Assembly: GCA_016191585.1 (NCBI GenBank)
Contig: JACPVU010000008.1
Span: 1-33,829, forward strand
Direction: 5' to 3'
Length of the DNA: 33,829 nt
Source: an archaeon
Lineage (GTDB): Archaea; Aenigmatarchaeota; Aenigmatarchaeia; GW2011-AR5
Below, one piece after another: positions 14,683 through 22,560 of the stretch. Both the position numbers and the translations under genes were made by a program. Every line of letters starts with the position of its first letter. The stretch's first letter is position 1. The notes beneath the pieces are model-generated. The model was given only the letters and a program-made list of their open reading frames with translations. It did no database searches and was not told where the DNA came from.

Positions 14683-14737
14683 TTGCTCATTATATTGATC
14701 AATAAATAACAATATTGCTCAATACATTAAGCAATAA
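14683..14737. repeat. Two 23-nt direct repeats, 32-bp period
   Basis: The segments 14683-14705 and 14715-14737 match at 19 of 23 positions, sharing TTGCTCA at the start and CAATAA at the end. The second is also an inverted repeat (ATTGCT to AGCAAT). They lie between the small membrane-protein genes and the tRNA. Downstream, GGGCGCAT (14789-14796) is the inverse of the tRNA's own 3' end sequence, ATGCGCCC (14816-14823). Function unknown. Confidence 0.4.
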
Positions 14738-14816
14738 GAATTCGAGTTAAGGTCAACAGAAGGAAATTTTCCGTAAATTCCCTTTTTGGGGCGCATAATC
14801 TCTCCCTTTGATAAAA

Positions 14817-14986
14817 TGCGCCCGCCGGGATTCGAACCCGGATCATCAGCCGAACTTCTTGGGAAGAAGTTCGATCAAGAACCTTCCCATAGATTTACTT
14901 CTGATACAGCCTTTATTTCTTAATCGACTTTCTTTCCTAAAGAAAGTCGTTGGAAGGCTGAGGTCCTACCATTAGACTACGAGCGC
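14817..14986 (-). tRNA. tRNA-Gly (anticodon UCC) with intron
   Basis: Exons at 14950-14986 and 14817-14850 fold into a 71-nt tRNA. The acceptor stem is GCGCTCG with CGGGCGC (one T-G wobble), the D arm is closed by GTC/GAC, the anticodon stem is TCAGC/GCTGA, the loop is CTTCCAA with anticodon TCC (14952-14954), and the T arm is CCGGG/CCCGG around TTCGAAT. The discriminator base is A and CCA is not encoded. It reads GGA and probably other glycine codons. A 99-nt intron interrupts the anticodon loop next to position 37/38. A T-run directly follows the 3' end and can end transcription. Confidence 0.95.
14851..14949 (-). other. tRNA-Gly intron, 99 nt, with a hairpin at each end
   Basis: The intron begins with a perfect 11-bp hairpin (14925-14949, loop AGG) and ends with a perfect 10-bp hairpin (14851-14873, loop CCC). 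The middle is AT-rich but contains GGCTG (14907-14911) and GGAAGG (14882-14887), complementary to exon 1 CAGCC and CCTTCC. I could not draw a standard bulge-helix-bulge splice motif. A relaxed form pairs exon CTTC with intron GAAG and leaves a 4-nt bulge. The exact cut sites are uncertain by one base. Confidence 0.8.
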
Positions 14987-15036
14987 ATGATCATATTTGT
15001 TATAATTGTGAGTCGTGCCTTTATAAACAATATTTT

Positions 15037-15741
15037 TTAGAAGAACAGCACGACAAACAATGAGAAAAGCATTAAACTTCCTAGGTCTGCGATGGATGTT
15101 GTTATAGGGATCAAAAAGTTGTTCGGGTCCTCCTTCTTCTTGTATATCCATAATCCGCCTACGAATGAGACAATGATTATTATCCCGACCAGCGAGAACG
15201 TTGACAATAGTGCCAGCACTATAACCTTGAAAAACAATACAAATGACAGTTCAAACCCTCTTGCAACCGCAAACACGTAGGAAAGTACGCCTATGTAGAC
15301 AGCCGATATCAATGCCACTACTAGTATAGTCATGATAAGCTCGTGCACTTTTTCCGAGTTCCACCAATCCTTGCCTATGAAGCCCATATAAAGCATTGTC
15401 GTGAATTTTGACGAAATGATCGCGCCAAAATCACCTATCATGTCATTGAGCGCAGGAAGAAGGATGAGAAGAGGCAGAATAGTTATTATCGTGCTCTCTA
15501 TTGATTTCAGGTGGATGCCGCCTATCGAGCTCACGACAGCAGCCAGCATAAGGATTTTTATGCTTTCTTTTATGATAACTTTTGCAACATGAGAATGCGG
15601 GCCGTATTCCTTCATGTAAAACAGCGTCTTGTAAGACAGCTTGTGCTTGTGGTGCAGCTTGTGGATTATATGGTGGTGTTTTTCCCTTTTCAGAGATTCG
15701 ACTGAACTTACGTCGCGTTTTGTTATTGTGTGCTTTTTCAT
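15037..15741 (-). CDS. MgtE-like divalent cation transporter, second half protein
   Basis: A 234-residue membrane protein of the MgtE/SLC41 integral domain family, which conducts Mg2+ and similar ions. A basic, His-rich N-terminus of about 55 residues (KHHHIIHKLHHKHK) is followed by five transmembrane helices. Family landmarks are LPALNDMIGDFGAIISSKFTTMLYMG, here divergent, and EDPNNFLIPITTSIADLGS, which holds the pore Asp pair equivalent. The CBS regulatory domains of bacterial MgtE are absent. The upstream partner gene ends in TAG overlapping a possible GTG start at 15750. I prefer ATG 15741 because AGTGAT, close to the GGTGAT ribosome-binding site used elsewhere here, lies 4 nt before it. 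The two proteins probably form a heterodimer. Confidence 0.88.
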   Translation of the reverse strand: MKKHTITKRDVSSVESLKREKHHHIIHKLHHKHKLSYKTLFYMKEYGPHSHVAKVIIKESIKILMLAAVVSSIGGIHLKSIESTIITILPLLILLPALNDMIGDFGAIISSKFTTMLYMGFIGKDWWNSEKVHELIMTILVVALISAVYIGVLSYVFAVARGFELSFVLFFKVIVLALLSTFSLVGIIIIVSFVGGLWIYKKKEDPNNFLIPITTSIADLGSLMLFSLFVVLFF

Positions 15742-15749
15742 AAATATCA

Positions 15750-16286
15750 CTATATTAAAGACAGTGCGATGAGTATGGATATCACGCTGACTATGTCACC
15801 TGTTGTAGTCGTATACGGGCCCATTATGTTATTCGGATCGTGACCGTGGCGGAAGAGCCAGAAGGTCGCAAATATCGTCAACGGTATTTCTATTACGTTG
15901 GAAATTATACCAGCAAGCAACGATACAAATATTATGTTCTGGTTCGTGATGCCAAAGAATTCCATCGACGCATAGTAAGCTACAAAACCGAGGAACAGGC
16001 TCATGAAGACAATGAGGACGAATGACGCGATCACGTTTCCCTTGACTATTTTCTTCCTGTTGTATTCCTGCTTGAATATGCCCAAATGCAAACCAGCGCT
16101 CAATCTTGCAGATAAAGAGCCGGACAGGTTGCCGCGTGTTTCAAGAAAGCCCGGCAAAAGGATGAGAAGTGCCGGTATCATCTCAATTCTATTCGTCGCA
16201 AACGTGAGTATGACACCTGTGATGAGGCCGCCTGTTATCGATACCAGCTCACTGCCCATGATTTCGCGAAAATCTTTTCCTATCAT
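15750..16286 (-). CDS. MgtE-like divalent cation transporter, first half protein
   Basis: A 178-residue membrane protein that is essentially one MgtE integral domain with five transmembrane helices. It keeps the best family motifs: LLILLPGFLETRGNLSGSLS in the first half, the following ARLSAGLHLG, and GHDPNNIMGPYTTTTGDIVS with the conserved Asp residues lining the ion path. It lacks the soluble N and CBS domains that gate bacterial MgtE, so regulation must differ. It is the first gene of a two-gene minus-strand operon with the second half at 15037-15741. The arrangement mirrors the two homologous halves of SLC41 proteins. No ribosome-binding site precedes the ATG at 16286; the gene is divergent from the 1498-residue surface protein across a 163-bp gap. 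Confidence 0.9.
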   Translation of the reverse strand: MIGKDFREIMGSELVSITGGLITGVILTFATNRIEMIPALLILLPGFLETRGNLSGSLSARLSAGLHLGIFKQEYNRKKIVKGNVIASFVLIVFMSLFLGFVAYYASMEFFGITNQNIIFVSLLAGIISNVIEIPLTIFATFWLFRHGHDPNNIMGPYTTTTGDIVSVISILIALSLI

Positions 16287-16401
16287 CGCTAATTATTTGC
16301 ATTAGGTAGTAGAAAAGCATTACGGAGAAATTACGCAGGGTTGTTTGCAGCAAAATCAGGTGAATTTCTAAAAAATTTCTCTGATGAAAAATCCCACAAA
16401 G

Positions 16402-16409
16402 TTTATATA
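16402..16409 (+). promoter_or_regulatory. TATA box of the second surface-protein block
   Basis: TTTATATA implies a transcription start near 16430 and a leader of about 20 nt before the ATG at 16450. GTGGTTTC directly precedes the start; no GGTGAT element is present. Confidence 0.6.
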
Positions 16410-16449
16410 TGAGATATCTGCATTATAATAAACATTAGCGCGTGGTTTC

Positions 16450-19400
16450 ATGGGAAAAGAAGTATTGTTAATTGTATTTCTGTTATTTCTCTTGGCGGGT
16501 TCTGTAGCCTTTGCGAGCTATATCGATGTATCTGCGATGGCTTACTCCAACTACAGCTCAAACGTTACTGTCAAGGGCTACATAAAATTTGATAATTCTT
16601 CAGGAATCCAGAACACAAATGTCAGCGGGGTTCTTGGCAGCTCGAACTTCACGGTCATAACAAATTCGCTCGGCTATTTTGAGTTCAACCTGTCTGCCCC
16701 GAATTCCACGGGACAATTTAACGTTTCCCTGTCAACAAACAATTCCCTCACCAAGGATACGAACATATATGTATCGAATATATCTGCTGTTCTTTTTAAT
16801 TTCACCGACAAAAAACCGCCTTTCACTAACGGCACGCCTTTCATCGTGAATGTGTCATTCACGGGAAATACTCCTGTTGTGCCACTGCTCGATATATTCA
16901 ATCCAAACAGCGGCAACTCAACGGGCTGGGTCATAGCAAACCTTTCGGCAAAAGTCAATGTCAGCTCGGTTATATACAATATTACAGTGCCTGCAAATGC
17001 GGACGGCATATATATCATAATTTTTGAAAAAGGCGCCGGCTCCACGTCGTTCCTGGTCAAATCGTCCATCATAGTAGTTGCAGGCGTCCAGGACTCGACC
17101 AATTCATCAACAACGAACTTCGGGCAGGGCGAGAATATCACGGTTGTCGGGAAAATAAGGGACGACACAGGTCCTATAATAACGGCAAACGTAACAGCAT
17201 ACATCACACTGCCGAATAGCACTGTTGTCAACGTGACGCTGACGCATTCGACAGTCACAAACGGCACGTATACTGGTGTGTTTGTTAATCCAGGCATTGC
17301 AGGCGAATATGATATAGAAATCGTTGCAAACACATCAACAAAGATCATAAAATCATCATCTACGGCTACAGTCCAGCAGTTCGACGGCAAGCTTGAGATA
17401 GTGAAGGATTTCTTCTTTGATTTCGGCTCGTCGTCGTCATTCCGCGCAGGCGGGCCTGTTGAATTCAATATCCTGATTACTAACCTGACAACTGATACAA
17501 TGCTTAATGGCAGCCTAACAGGAAATTCAGTTGACGTCAATTGCACGTCTATCAGCGTACAGCAATACAAGAATTCCATGACAGGCGCTGCAGTATCGTC
17601 GCCATCTTTGACAAAGAGTATTGGCCTGTTCAATGGACAAAATGTATGCAAGATCAGGTTCACAGCGCCTAGTGCTGACGGCATATACGCAATCACGCTG
17701 AACGCAAGCATAGGCGCGACAAATGCAACTGTCAACGCACCAACAGTACTTGCAACAGGATACTTCTCTGTGCAGAGCTATATAATGAAGCCAAGCCCTG
17801 TCTCCTCGATAGGAGGAGGAAAGGAGTTCCTGAGCTTCCTGATGCCGGGCGACAACGCCACATTTGAGATATCAGTGAGAAACCTTTCTGCAAGCAACGG
17901 CGCAGCTGTTGCAGGAAATTATATATCGAACTTCAACGTCACGAAAATAAGCCCGATGTCGTTCACAGGGACAGGCGACTCGTCAATAACTAATATTACT
18001 ATTCTCGAATACACTGCCGGTACAGCAACAGCAAATCCAAGGATCAAGATTGTACTGCCAGAGAACAGGACAGGTCCTAATTCAATAGAGTTCCAGGCAA
18101 CTGTAAATGGCACAACAATCACTGGAACTGCGTTCTATTTCGCGCGCTATGTTGAGGGATTTGTCTTCCCAGGCAGCTTCGGCGGCGGATTTGGTGCTGG
18201 TCCTGGCGGCGGTGAAGGAGGAGCCAGCAGTGGCGGAGGCGGTGGAGGTGGCGGTCCACCAGGCGGTGAGGGAGACTTTGGCGGACCTACGGGCGGGACC
18301 TTCAAGTGCAGCGGCCTGCAGAATTTCACAGCCAGAATATTTGACGTCCGCACGCGCCAGGCAGCAAGGAGCGTTACATTCAACTCCATTCAAGAGGCGA
18401 GGGAGGAAATGACAGGAAGGAGCGTTGCAAATTCGCTGTCGCTTGTTTCATCAACGTCAACGGACAGCAACGGCGTCGGCAACCTGACGATAAATTTCAC
18501 CGGTTCGATGTCAGGATTCCATTTCATGCTTATCAACATCACCACAAGTGACGGCAAATCTGATTCTCTGCCAGGAGGCTTCGAATGCAGGCAGCTGTCG
18601 TTCTTCCCGCAGATACAGGCAATAGGCACAACAACAGGAGGTTACTCTGTGGCACCGTCATCCGGCATAAATGTTACAATAGGCGGCATAAAGAATCTCA
18701 TCACATCAAACACAACAAGATGGGGCACTGTTACCGTGTCAAGGATTGAAAGCTACGATCCTTCAAAAGGGCCTAAGTTCATTCCAGGCCTGGCGTCTTC
18801 GTTCAACCTCAACAACGGCACTGTTGCATTCACGCTATTTCCGACTAACTTCTCAGGGCTTGGCGGCAAATGGTTCAACGGATTCAACCAGATGGTTATA
18901 AGAGTCTGCGACAATTCCACAGCACAGCAGACGTGCGACACAAGCTTCAGCGGGTTCCAGGTCGTTGCCTTTGACGCATTCCAGGACTATTCCGTTGGCA
19001 ACCCTTCACAGACGCTGATAGCAGGAACAAACACAACGTACAACATAATGGCAAGGACAAACGTGACGAATTTTACTGTGCAGATTGGAATGCCGTGGGA
19101 AGGCTCACTGGTGGATGCAAATGTTGTCAGTTATTCATTGAAATCAGACGGCTGGGATAATCCTTCAAATAATTCATACAACAACTTCGAACGCTGGAAC
19201 ATAACGTTTACTGTGCCGTCTGACCTCAGGAAAGGCGGCAACATGATAACTATCAAAGTAACCAATTATCTGAACGAGACGACTGACATAATGACGTTCG
19301 GAACAGCAAGCAAGCTGTCGATATCAGTGCCTGACACAGAAGGCGCTTTCATGGCAGGCTTCTTTATAGCTGCTAACGTGACAAATCCGACAGACATCCA

Positions 19401-20946
19401 GGCGTTCCTTTCTACGTATTCGTTGAACCTTACAACACTTAATTCCACATACAATGTAAATTCCAAGTCAGGAAGGGTCTGCGTTGCGAGGACATTCAAC
19501 ACGACAAGGTACGGGATGAACCAGCAGAACGTTATATATTCAGGACTCGCCAATACGACTATACTCATGCTTGACAACTCATCAGCTGGAAACTACGACA
19601 CGTTTATCGTAAGCGTCAGCAGCGGAAGCCAGATAGGCGTCGTGCATTCAGGAAACCGATCCCTTTCATCAGCAGGATTTGGCTACCTGTATTTTGCAAA
19701 GGCCGAAGACTGCGGATACGTGCAAATAGTCAACAGCCAGCTTAACGGAACAGGCTTTGGCTCAGGATTCGGGGGACAGCATGCCGTGAATACGATTGCA
19801 CAGATACCATTTATTGCAAGACAGGGATCTACTGCCAAAACAGGCGTCACTATTGATGTGTTCCAGATTATCAAGCAGGAAGACTTCGGAGGCGGCAGAG
19901 GCGGGTTCGGATTCTCCGGCAGCCTGCCATCAAGCAGCTATACAGTCACGTCAGCAACAACGGATGCGAATGGCATTGCTTTCCTAAGGCTTAATGTGTC
20001 AACAGCTGGATCATACAGCATAATGTGGAACTTCAGCACTGCTGCAGCGGACAATGATGTTGCCGATTTCTCTGAAGGAGTGCCTATAGAAATAAAAGCT
20101 CTCAAAACAGACGGCGGCATACTGACCGGGAACCATCCACTGCCTTTGAGAGTTGCCACATTCACAAGGAGCGACGAAACAAGGAACGCGACAATTGGCA
20201 ACAGCCCGATATACGCAGCAACATGGAACGAATCTTCCCAGGGAGAATTCCTGAACGACGGGAGCACCCGCTTCCTCTATCTGGCTATAAGAAACTCTAC
20301 GCAGTCCTCATATGGAGCTCCGCTATCAGCCATCCCCGGAGGCGCATTCACGGAGCTGGTCATCGACAACGATGGAAATCTCAATACAACAGCAAGTGAC
20401 GGCGGCGATGCGTTCGGTCCGGTATTCGGCAATTTCACAGAGCAGTTCGGCCCAAGCCAGCCAAGCTGGAGAAATATAATGGGCGACAGCCTCGAGATTG
20501 AAGAGAACCAGACAGTTGACGATAACACAACAAAGCTCGTGTTCGCAAATCCTAACATGATGCAATACAAGTTTATATTCAACACAGGCAGCTCAAACAG
20601 GATGGATGCCAACATCACAGTGCGTACCTGTGCCTATACATTCACAAATCCGCAGAAGCCGATAATAGGCGCGACGGTGTCGGGCCTCATAACAAGGAGC
20701 TTCAGCTTCAGCGGGCCGCCGGCAACAGAAAATCTCACGATATACAGCCCATTCAACGGAAGCGCTGTGGCATCACTGCTTACTGGCTACAGCGGATGCG
20801 CTGTGTTCAATGTTTCAAGAGTGAACGGCTGGAAATCAGGCGCACCCAACGAAATAAAGGCGACGATAACATCAGGAAGCTCCTCTGAGCAGGTTATGCT
20901 TGGAAACGTGATGGTCAGCTGCCCGTCATCAGGATCATGTTTTTGA
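16450..20946 (+). CDS. Large secreted surface protein with polyglycine hinge
   Basis: A 1498-residue secreted protein. A signal peptide (about 1-22, LLIVFLLFLLAGSVAFA) is followed by a chain of Ig-like beta domains (about 23-565) rich in Asn-X-Ser/Thr glycosylation sites, including carboxypeptidase-regulatory-like segments (FDNSSGIQNTNVSG, DDTGPIITANVTAYI). Residues about 571-619 form a hinge of runs of Gly with a few Pro, Ala and Ser. A second half (about 620-1498) follows with more beta domains, several isolated Cys pairs and another short Gly/Phe-rich loop near 1138-1145. It ends in SCPSSGSCF with no transmembrane helix, so it is released or held by other surface proteins. The gene 40 bp downstream encodes a membrane-anchored PGF-type protein, a possible partner. 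I recognise no enzyme motif. Long open frames on the opposite strand are composition artefacts. Confidence 0.85.
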   Translation: MGKEVLLIVFLLFLLAGSVAFASYIDVSAMAYSNYSSNVTVKGYIKFDNSSGIQNTNVSGVLGSSNFTVITNSLGYFEFNLSAPNSTGQFNVSLSTNNSLTKDTNIYVSNISAVLFNFTDKKPPFTNGTPFIVNVSFTGNTPVVPLLDIFNPNSGNSTGWVIANLSAKVNVSSVIYNITVPANADGIYIIIFEKGAGSTSFLVKSSIIVVAGVQDSTNSSTTNFGQGENITVVGKIRDDTGPIITANVTAYITLPNSTVVNVTLTHSTVTNGTYTGVFVNPGIAGEYDIEIVANTSTKIIKSSSTATVQQFDGKLEIVKDFFFDFGSSSSFRAGGPVEFNILITNLTTDTMLNGSLTGNSVDVNCTSISVQQYKNSMTGAAVSSPSLTKSIGLFNGQNVCKIRFTAPSADGIYAITLNASIGATNATVNAPTVLATGYFSVQSYIMKPSPVSSIGGGKEFLSFLMPGDNATFEISVRNLSASNGAAVAGNYISNFNVTKISPMSFTGTGDSSITNITILEYTAGTATANPRIKIVLPENRTGPNSIEFQATVNGTTITGTAFYFARYVEGFVFPGSFGGGFGAGPGGGEGGASSGGGGGGGGPPGGEGDFGGPTGGTFKCSGLQNFTARIFDVRTRQAARSVTFNSIQEAREEMTGRSVANSLSLVSSTSTDSNGVGNLTINFTGSMSGFHFMLINITTSDGKSDSLPGGFECRQLSFFPQIQAIGTTTGGYSVAPSSGINVTIGGIKNLITSNTTRWGTVTVSRIESYDPSKGPKFIPGLASSFNLNNGTVAFTLFPTNFSGLGGKWFNGFNQMVIRVCDNSTAQQTCDTSFSGFQVVAFDAFQDYSVGNPSQTLIAGTNTTYNIMARTNVTNFTVQIGMPWEGSLVDANVVSYSLKSDGWDNPSNNSYNNFERWNITFTVPSDLRKGGNMITIKVTNYLNETTDIMTFGTASKLSISVPDTEGAFMAGFFIAANVTNPTDIQAFLSTYSLNLTTLNSTYNVNSKSGRVCVARTFNTTRYGMNQQNVIYSGLANTTILMLDNSSAGNYDTFIVSVSSGSQIGVVHSGNRSLSSAGFGYLYFAKAEDCGYVQIVNSQLNGTGFGSGFGGQHAVNTIAQIPFIARQGSTAKTGVTIDVFQIIKQEDFGGGRGGFGFSGSLPSSSYTVTSATTDANGIAFLRLNVSTAGSYSIMWNFSTAAADNDVADFSEGVPIEIKALKTDGGILTGNHPLPLRVATFTRSDETRNATIGNSPIYAATWNESSQGEFLNDGSTRFLYLAIRNSTQSSYGAPLSAIPGGAFTELVIDNDGNLNTTASDGGDAFGPVFGNFTEQFGPSQPSWRNIMGDSLEIEENQTVDDNTTKLVFANPNMMQYKFIFNTGSSNRMDANITVRTCAYTFTNPQKPIIGATVSGLITRSFSFSGPPATENLTIYSPFNGSAVASLLTGYSGCAVFNVSRVNGWKSGAPNEIKATITSGSSSEQVMLGNVMVSCPSSGSCF

Positions 20947-20985
20947 CCGGATAATCTTTGCTGAAGAGAACAGAAGGTAAAAAGT

Positions 20986-22482
20986 ATGAAAGGAAAACCA
21001 ATAAGTGCTGCATTGCTAGGACTACTGATGCTTCTGGCCTTTTTCATGCTGTCATCACTCGGCGCTGCCGAAACGCAATGTCTTACAGAAGTGTCAACGA
21101 GCACGTCAACGTCGCGCGCGACGACAGGAACAAGCGTCACAGTGACAGTGGCGACAACCGGCTCGTCCTGCACGATCAGCACGCTTTCATGTGTGTCGAC
21201 GCCTTCGCTGACAGTCAACGATCCGTCGAGCGGGCAGTACAGCGGCTTCTCTGCAGGCACTTCAAAAGCCTTTGCTGTCACAGCAGGAACAGCAGGCACC
21301 TATACTTATTATTCACGCGGAACAACAACAGCGGGCAGCGTAGACTCGACATCACAGATACTTGAATTCGTCTCGCCGTCTGATTTAACAATCACACCGT
21401 CGCCGTCTTCGGCAACTGTCACAAGCAGCAATTCGTTCAACCTCACGATGAATGTCCAGAATCCGCAGACAAGCGACATTTCCACGTCTTATGCGCTTAA
21501 CCTGCCTTCCGGCTTAACCAGGCAGAGCGGCGATCCTGCAAGTTCATCAGCCACGACAATAAGTGCGTCAAGCACAAAGGCGCTTGTATTTGAGATAAAA
21601 CACAGCACTTGCTTTACTGGCTCGAAAACAATAACTTTTGACCTAGGCGGCTCTTCTGGCGCTGCATCAGTTACTGTCACAGGCAATACGTCCTGCACGT
21701 CTACGACAACGACAACATCATCCTCTTCATCATCAGGCTCAAGCTCAAGCAGTTCGTCAAATACGACCAGCAACGTACTTGCGAACTATAACATAACTGT
21801 TGTGAAAATGGCAGCGGGCACGACCAGTTCAGTAAATATAATGGATGCAAACATAGCCGTAAAGCAGGTCATGGTAGACGTCAATGCCGACACGCAGAAC
21901 GTGAAGGTTTCGGCTTCAAGGCTTGCTGCCAAGCCGTCGTACATAACAAATAATGTGAACGGCAGCGTGTACCAGTACCTTGACTTGACGCTTACTAACC
22001 TGCCTGCAAGCAGCATAAGTTCAGGGAAAATAAGGTTCAACATGACCAAGCAATGGTTCACGTCGTATGGATTCCAGCCTTCTCACGTTTCAGCTTACAG
22101 GTATTATGTCAGCGACTGGCAAAAGCTCAATACAAGCATGATAAGCGAGTCTTCTACGGAATACCAGTTTGAGGCTGCAACGCCCGGATTCTCTGTATTT
22201 GTAATATCAGCATACAAGCCAGCTGTGGCCAATCAGACAATTTCATCAGCAAACCAGACAACGCCGACAGAGAACCAGACAGTTACACAAACATTAAACC
22301 AAACCGGCAACCAGACAGGCAACGGAACTGTTTCAGCAACCGATACCGGCGTGGGAACAGCATTCCCGCAGGACATGCTTTATGTTATTCTTGCAGTACT
22401 GGTGATGATCATTCTTTTTGTTGTCTACCACATTATACTGAAAAATAAGCCGGTCAAATACGAATTCAAGCCGAAGAAATAA
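20986..22482 (+). CDS. Membrane-anchored PGF-pre-PGF domain surface protein
   Basis: A 498-residue protein: signal peptide (about 1-28), two beta domains to about 240 with Cys pairs (SSCTISTLSC, HSTCFTG), and a Ser/Thr-rich linker (SSSSSGSSSSSSS). A PGF-pre-PGF domain (about 262-410) closes with YQFEAATPGFSVFVIS, the family signature. An Asn/Gln/Thr-rich stalk (repeated NQT) and one transmembrane helix (about 465-485) follow, ending in a basic cytoplasmic tail KPVKYEFKPKK. This is the complete layout that the paralogue at 10990 lacks. The stop of the 1498-residue gene lies 40 bp upstream with no clear TATA box between, so they are likely one transcript; AGAAGGT near the ATG may serve as a weak ribosome-binding site. 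PGF-pre-PGF proteins are of unknown biochemical function. Confidence 0.88.
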   Translation: MKGKPISAALLGLLMLLAFFMLSSLGAAETQCLTEVSTSTSTSRATTGTSVTVTVATTGSSCTISTLSCVSTPSLTVNDPSSGQYSGFSAGTSKAFAVTAGTAGTYTYYSRGTTTAGSVDSTSQILEFVSPSDLTITPSPSSATVTSSNSFNLTMNVQNPQTSDISTSYALNLPSGLTRQSGDPASSSATTISASSTKALVFEIKHSTCFTGSKTITFDLGGSSGAASVTVTGNTSCTSTTTTTSSSSSSGSSSSSSSNTTSNVLANYNITVVKMAAGTTSSVNIMDANIAVKQVMVDVNADTQNVKVSASRLAAKPSYITNNVNGSVYQYLDLTLTNLPASSISSGKIRFNMTKQWFTSYGFQPSHVSAYRYYVSDWQKLNTSMISESSTEYQFEAATPGFSVFVISAYKPAVANQTISSANQTTPTENQTVTQTLNQTGNQTGNGTVSATDTGVGTAFPQDMLYVILAVLVMIILFVVYHIILKNKPVKYEFKPKK

Positions 22483-22529
22483 ACGGAATTTTTCTTCTCA
22501 GTTACATAAACATAATAAGAGTCAAATTC

Positions 22530-22538
22530 TTTTAAAAA
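22530..22538 (+). promoter_or_regulatory. TATA-like box of the protease gene
   Basis: TTTTAAAAA is centred about 27 nt before the GTG at 22561, the spacing seen for the leaderless genes in this window. It supports separate transcription of the protease and makes a leaderless GTG start possible. Confidence 0.4.
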
Positions 22539-22560
22539 GACTGGAAGGAAACGAAAACTT

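Noticed and set aside
16674-17735. Minus-strand frame of 353 residues inside the 1498-residue gene
   Set aside because: Same composition artefact; no signal, domain or start site, while the plus strand has a signal peptide and domain structure.
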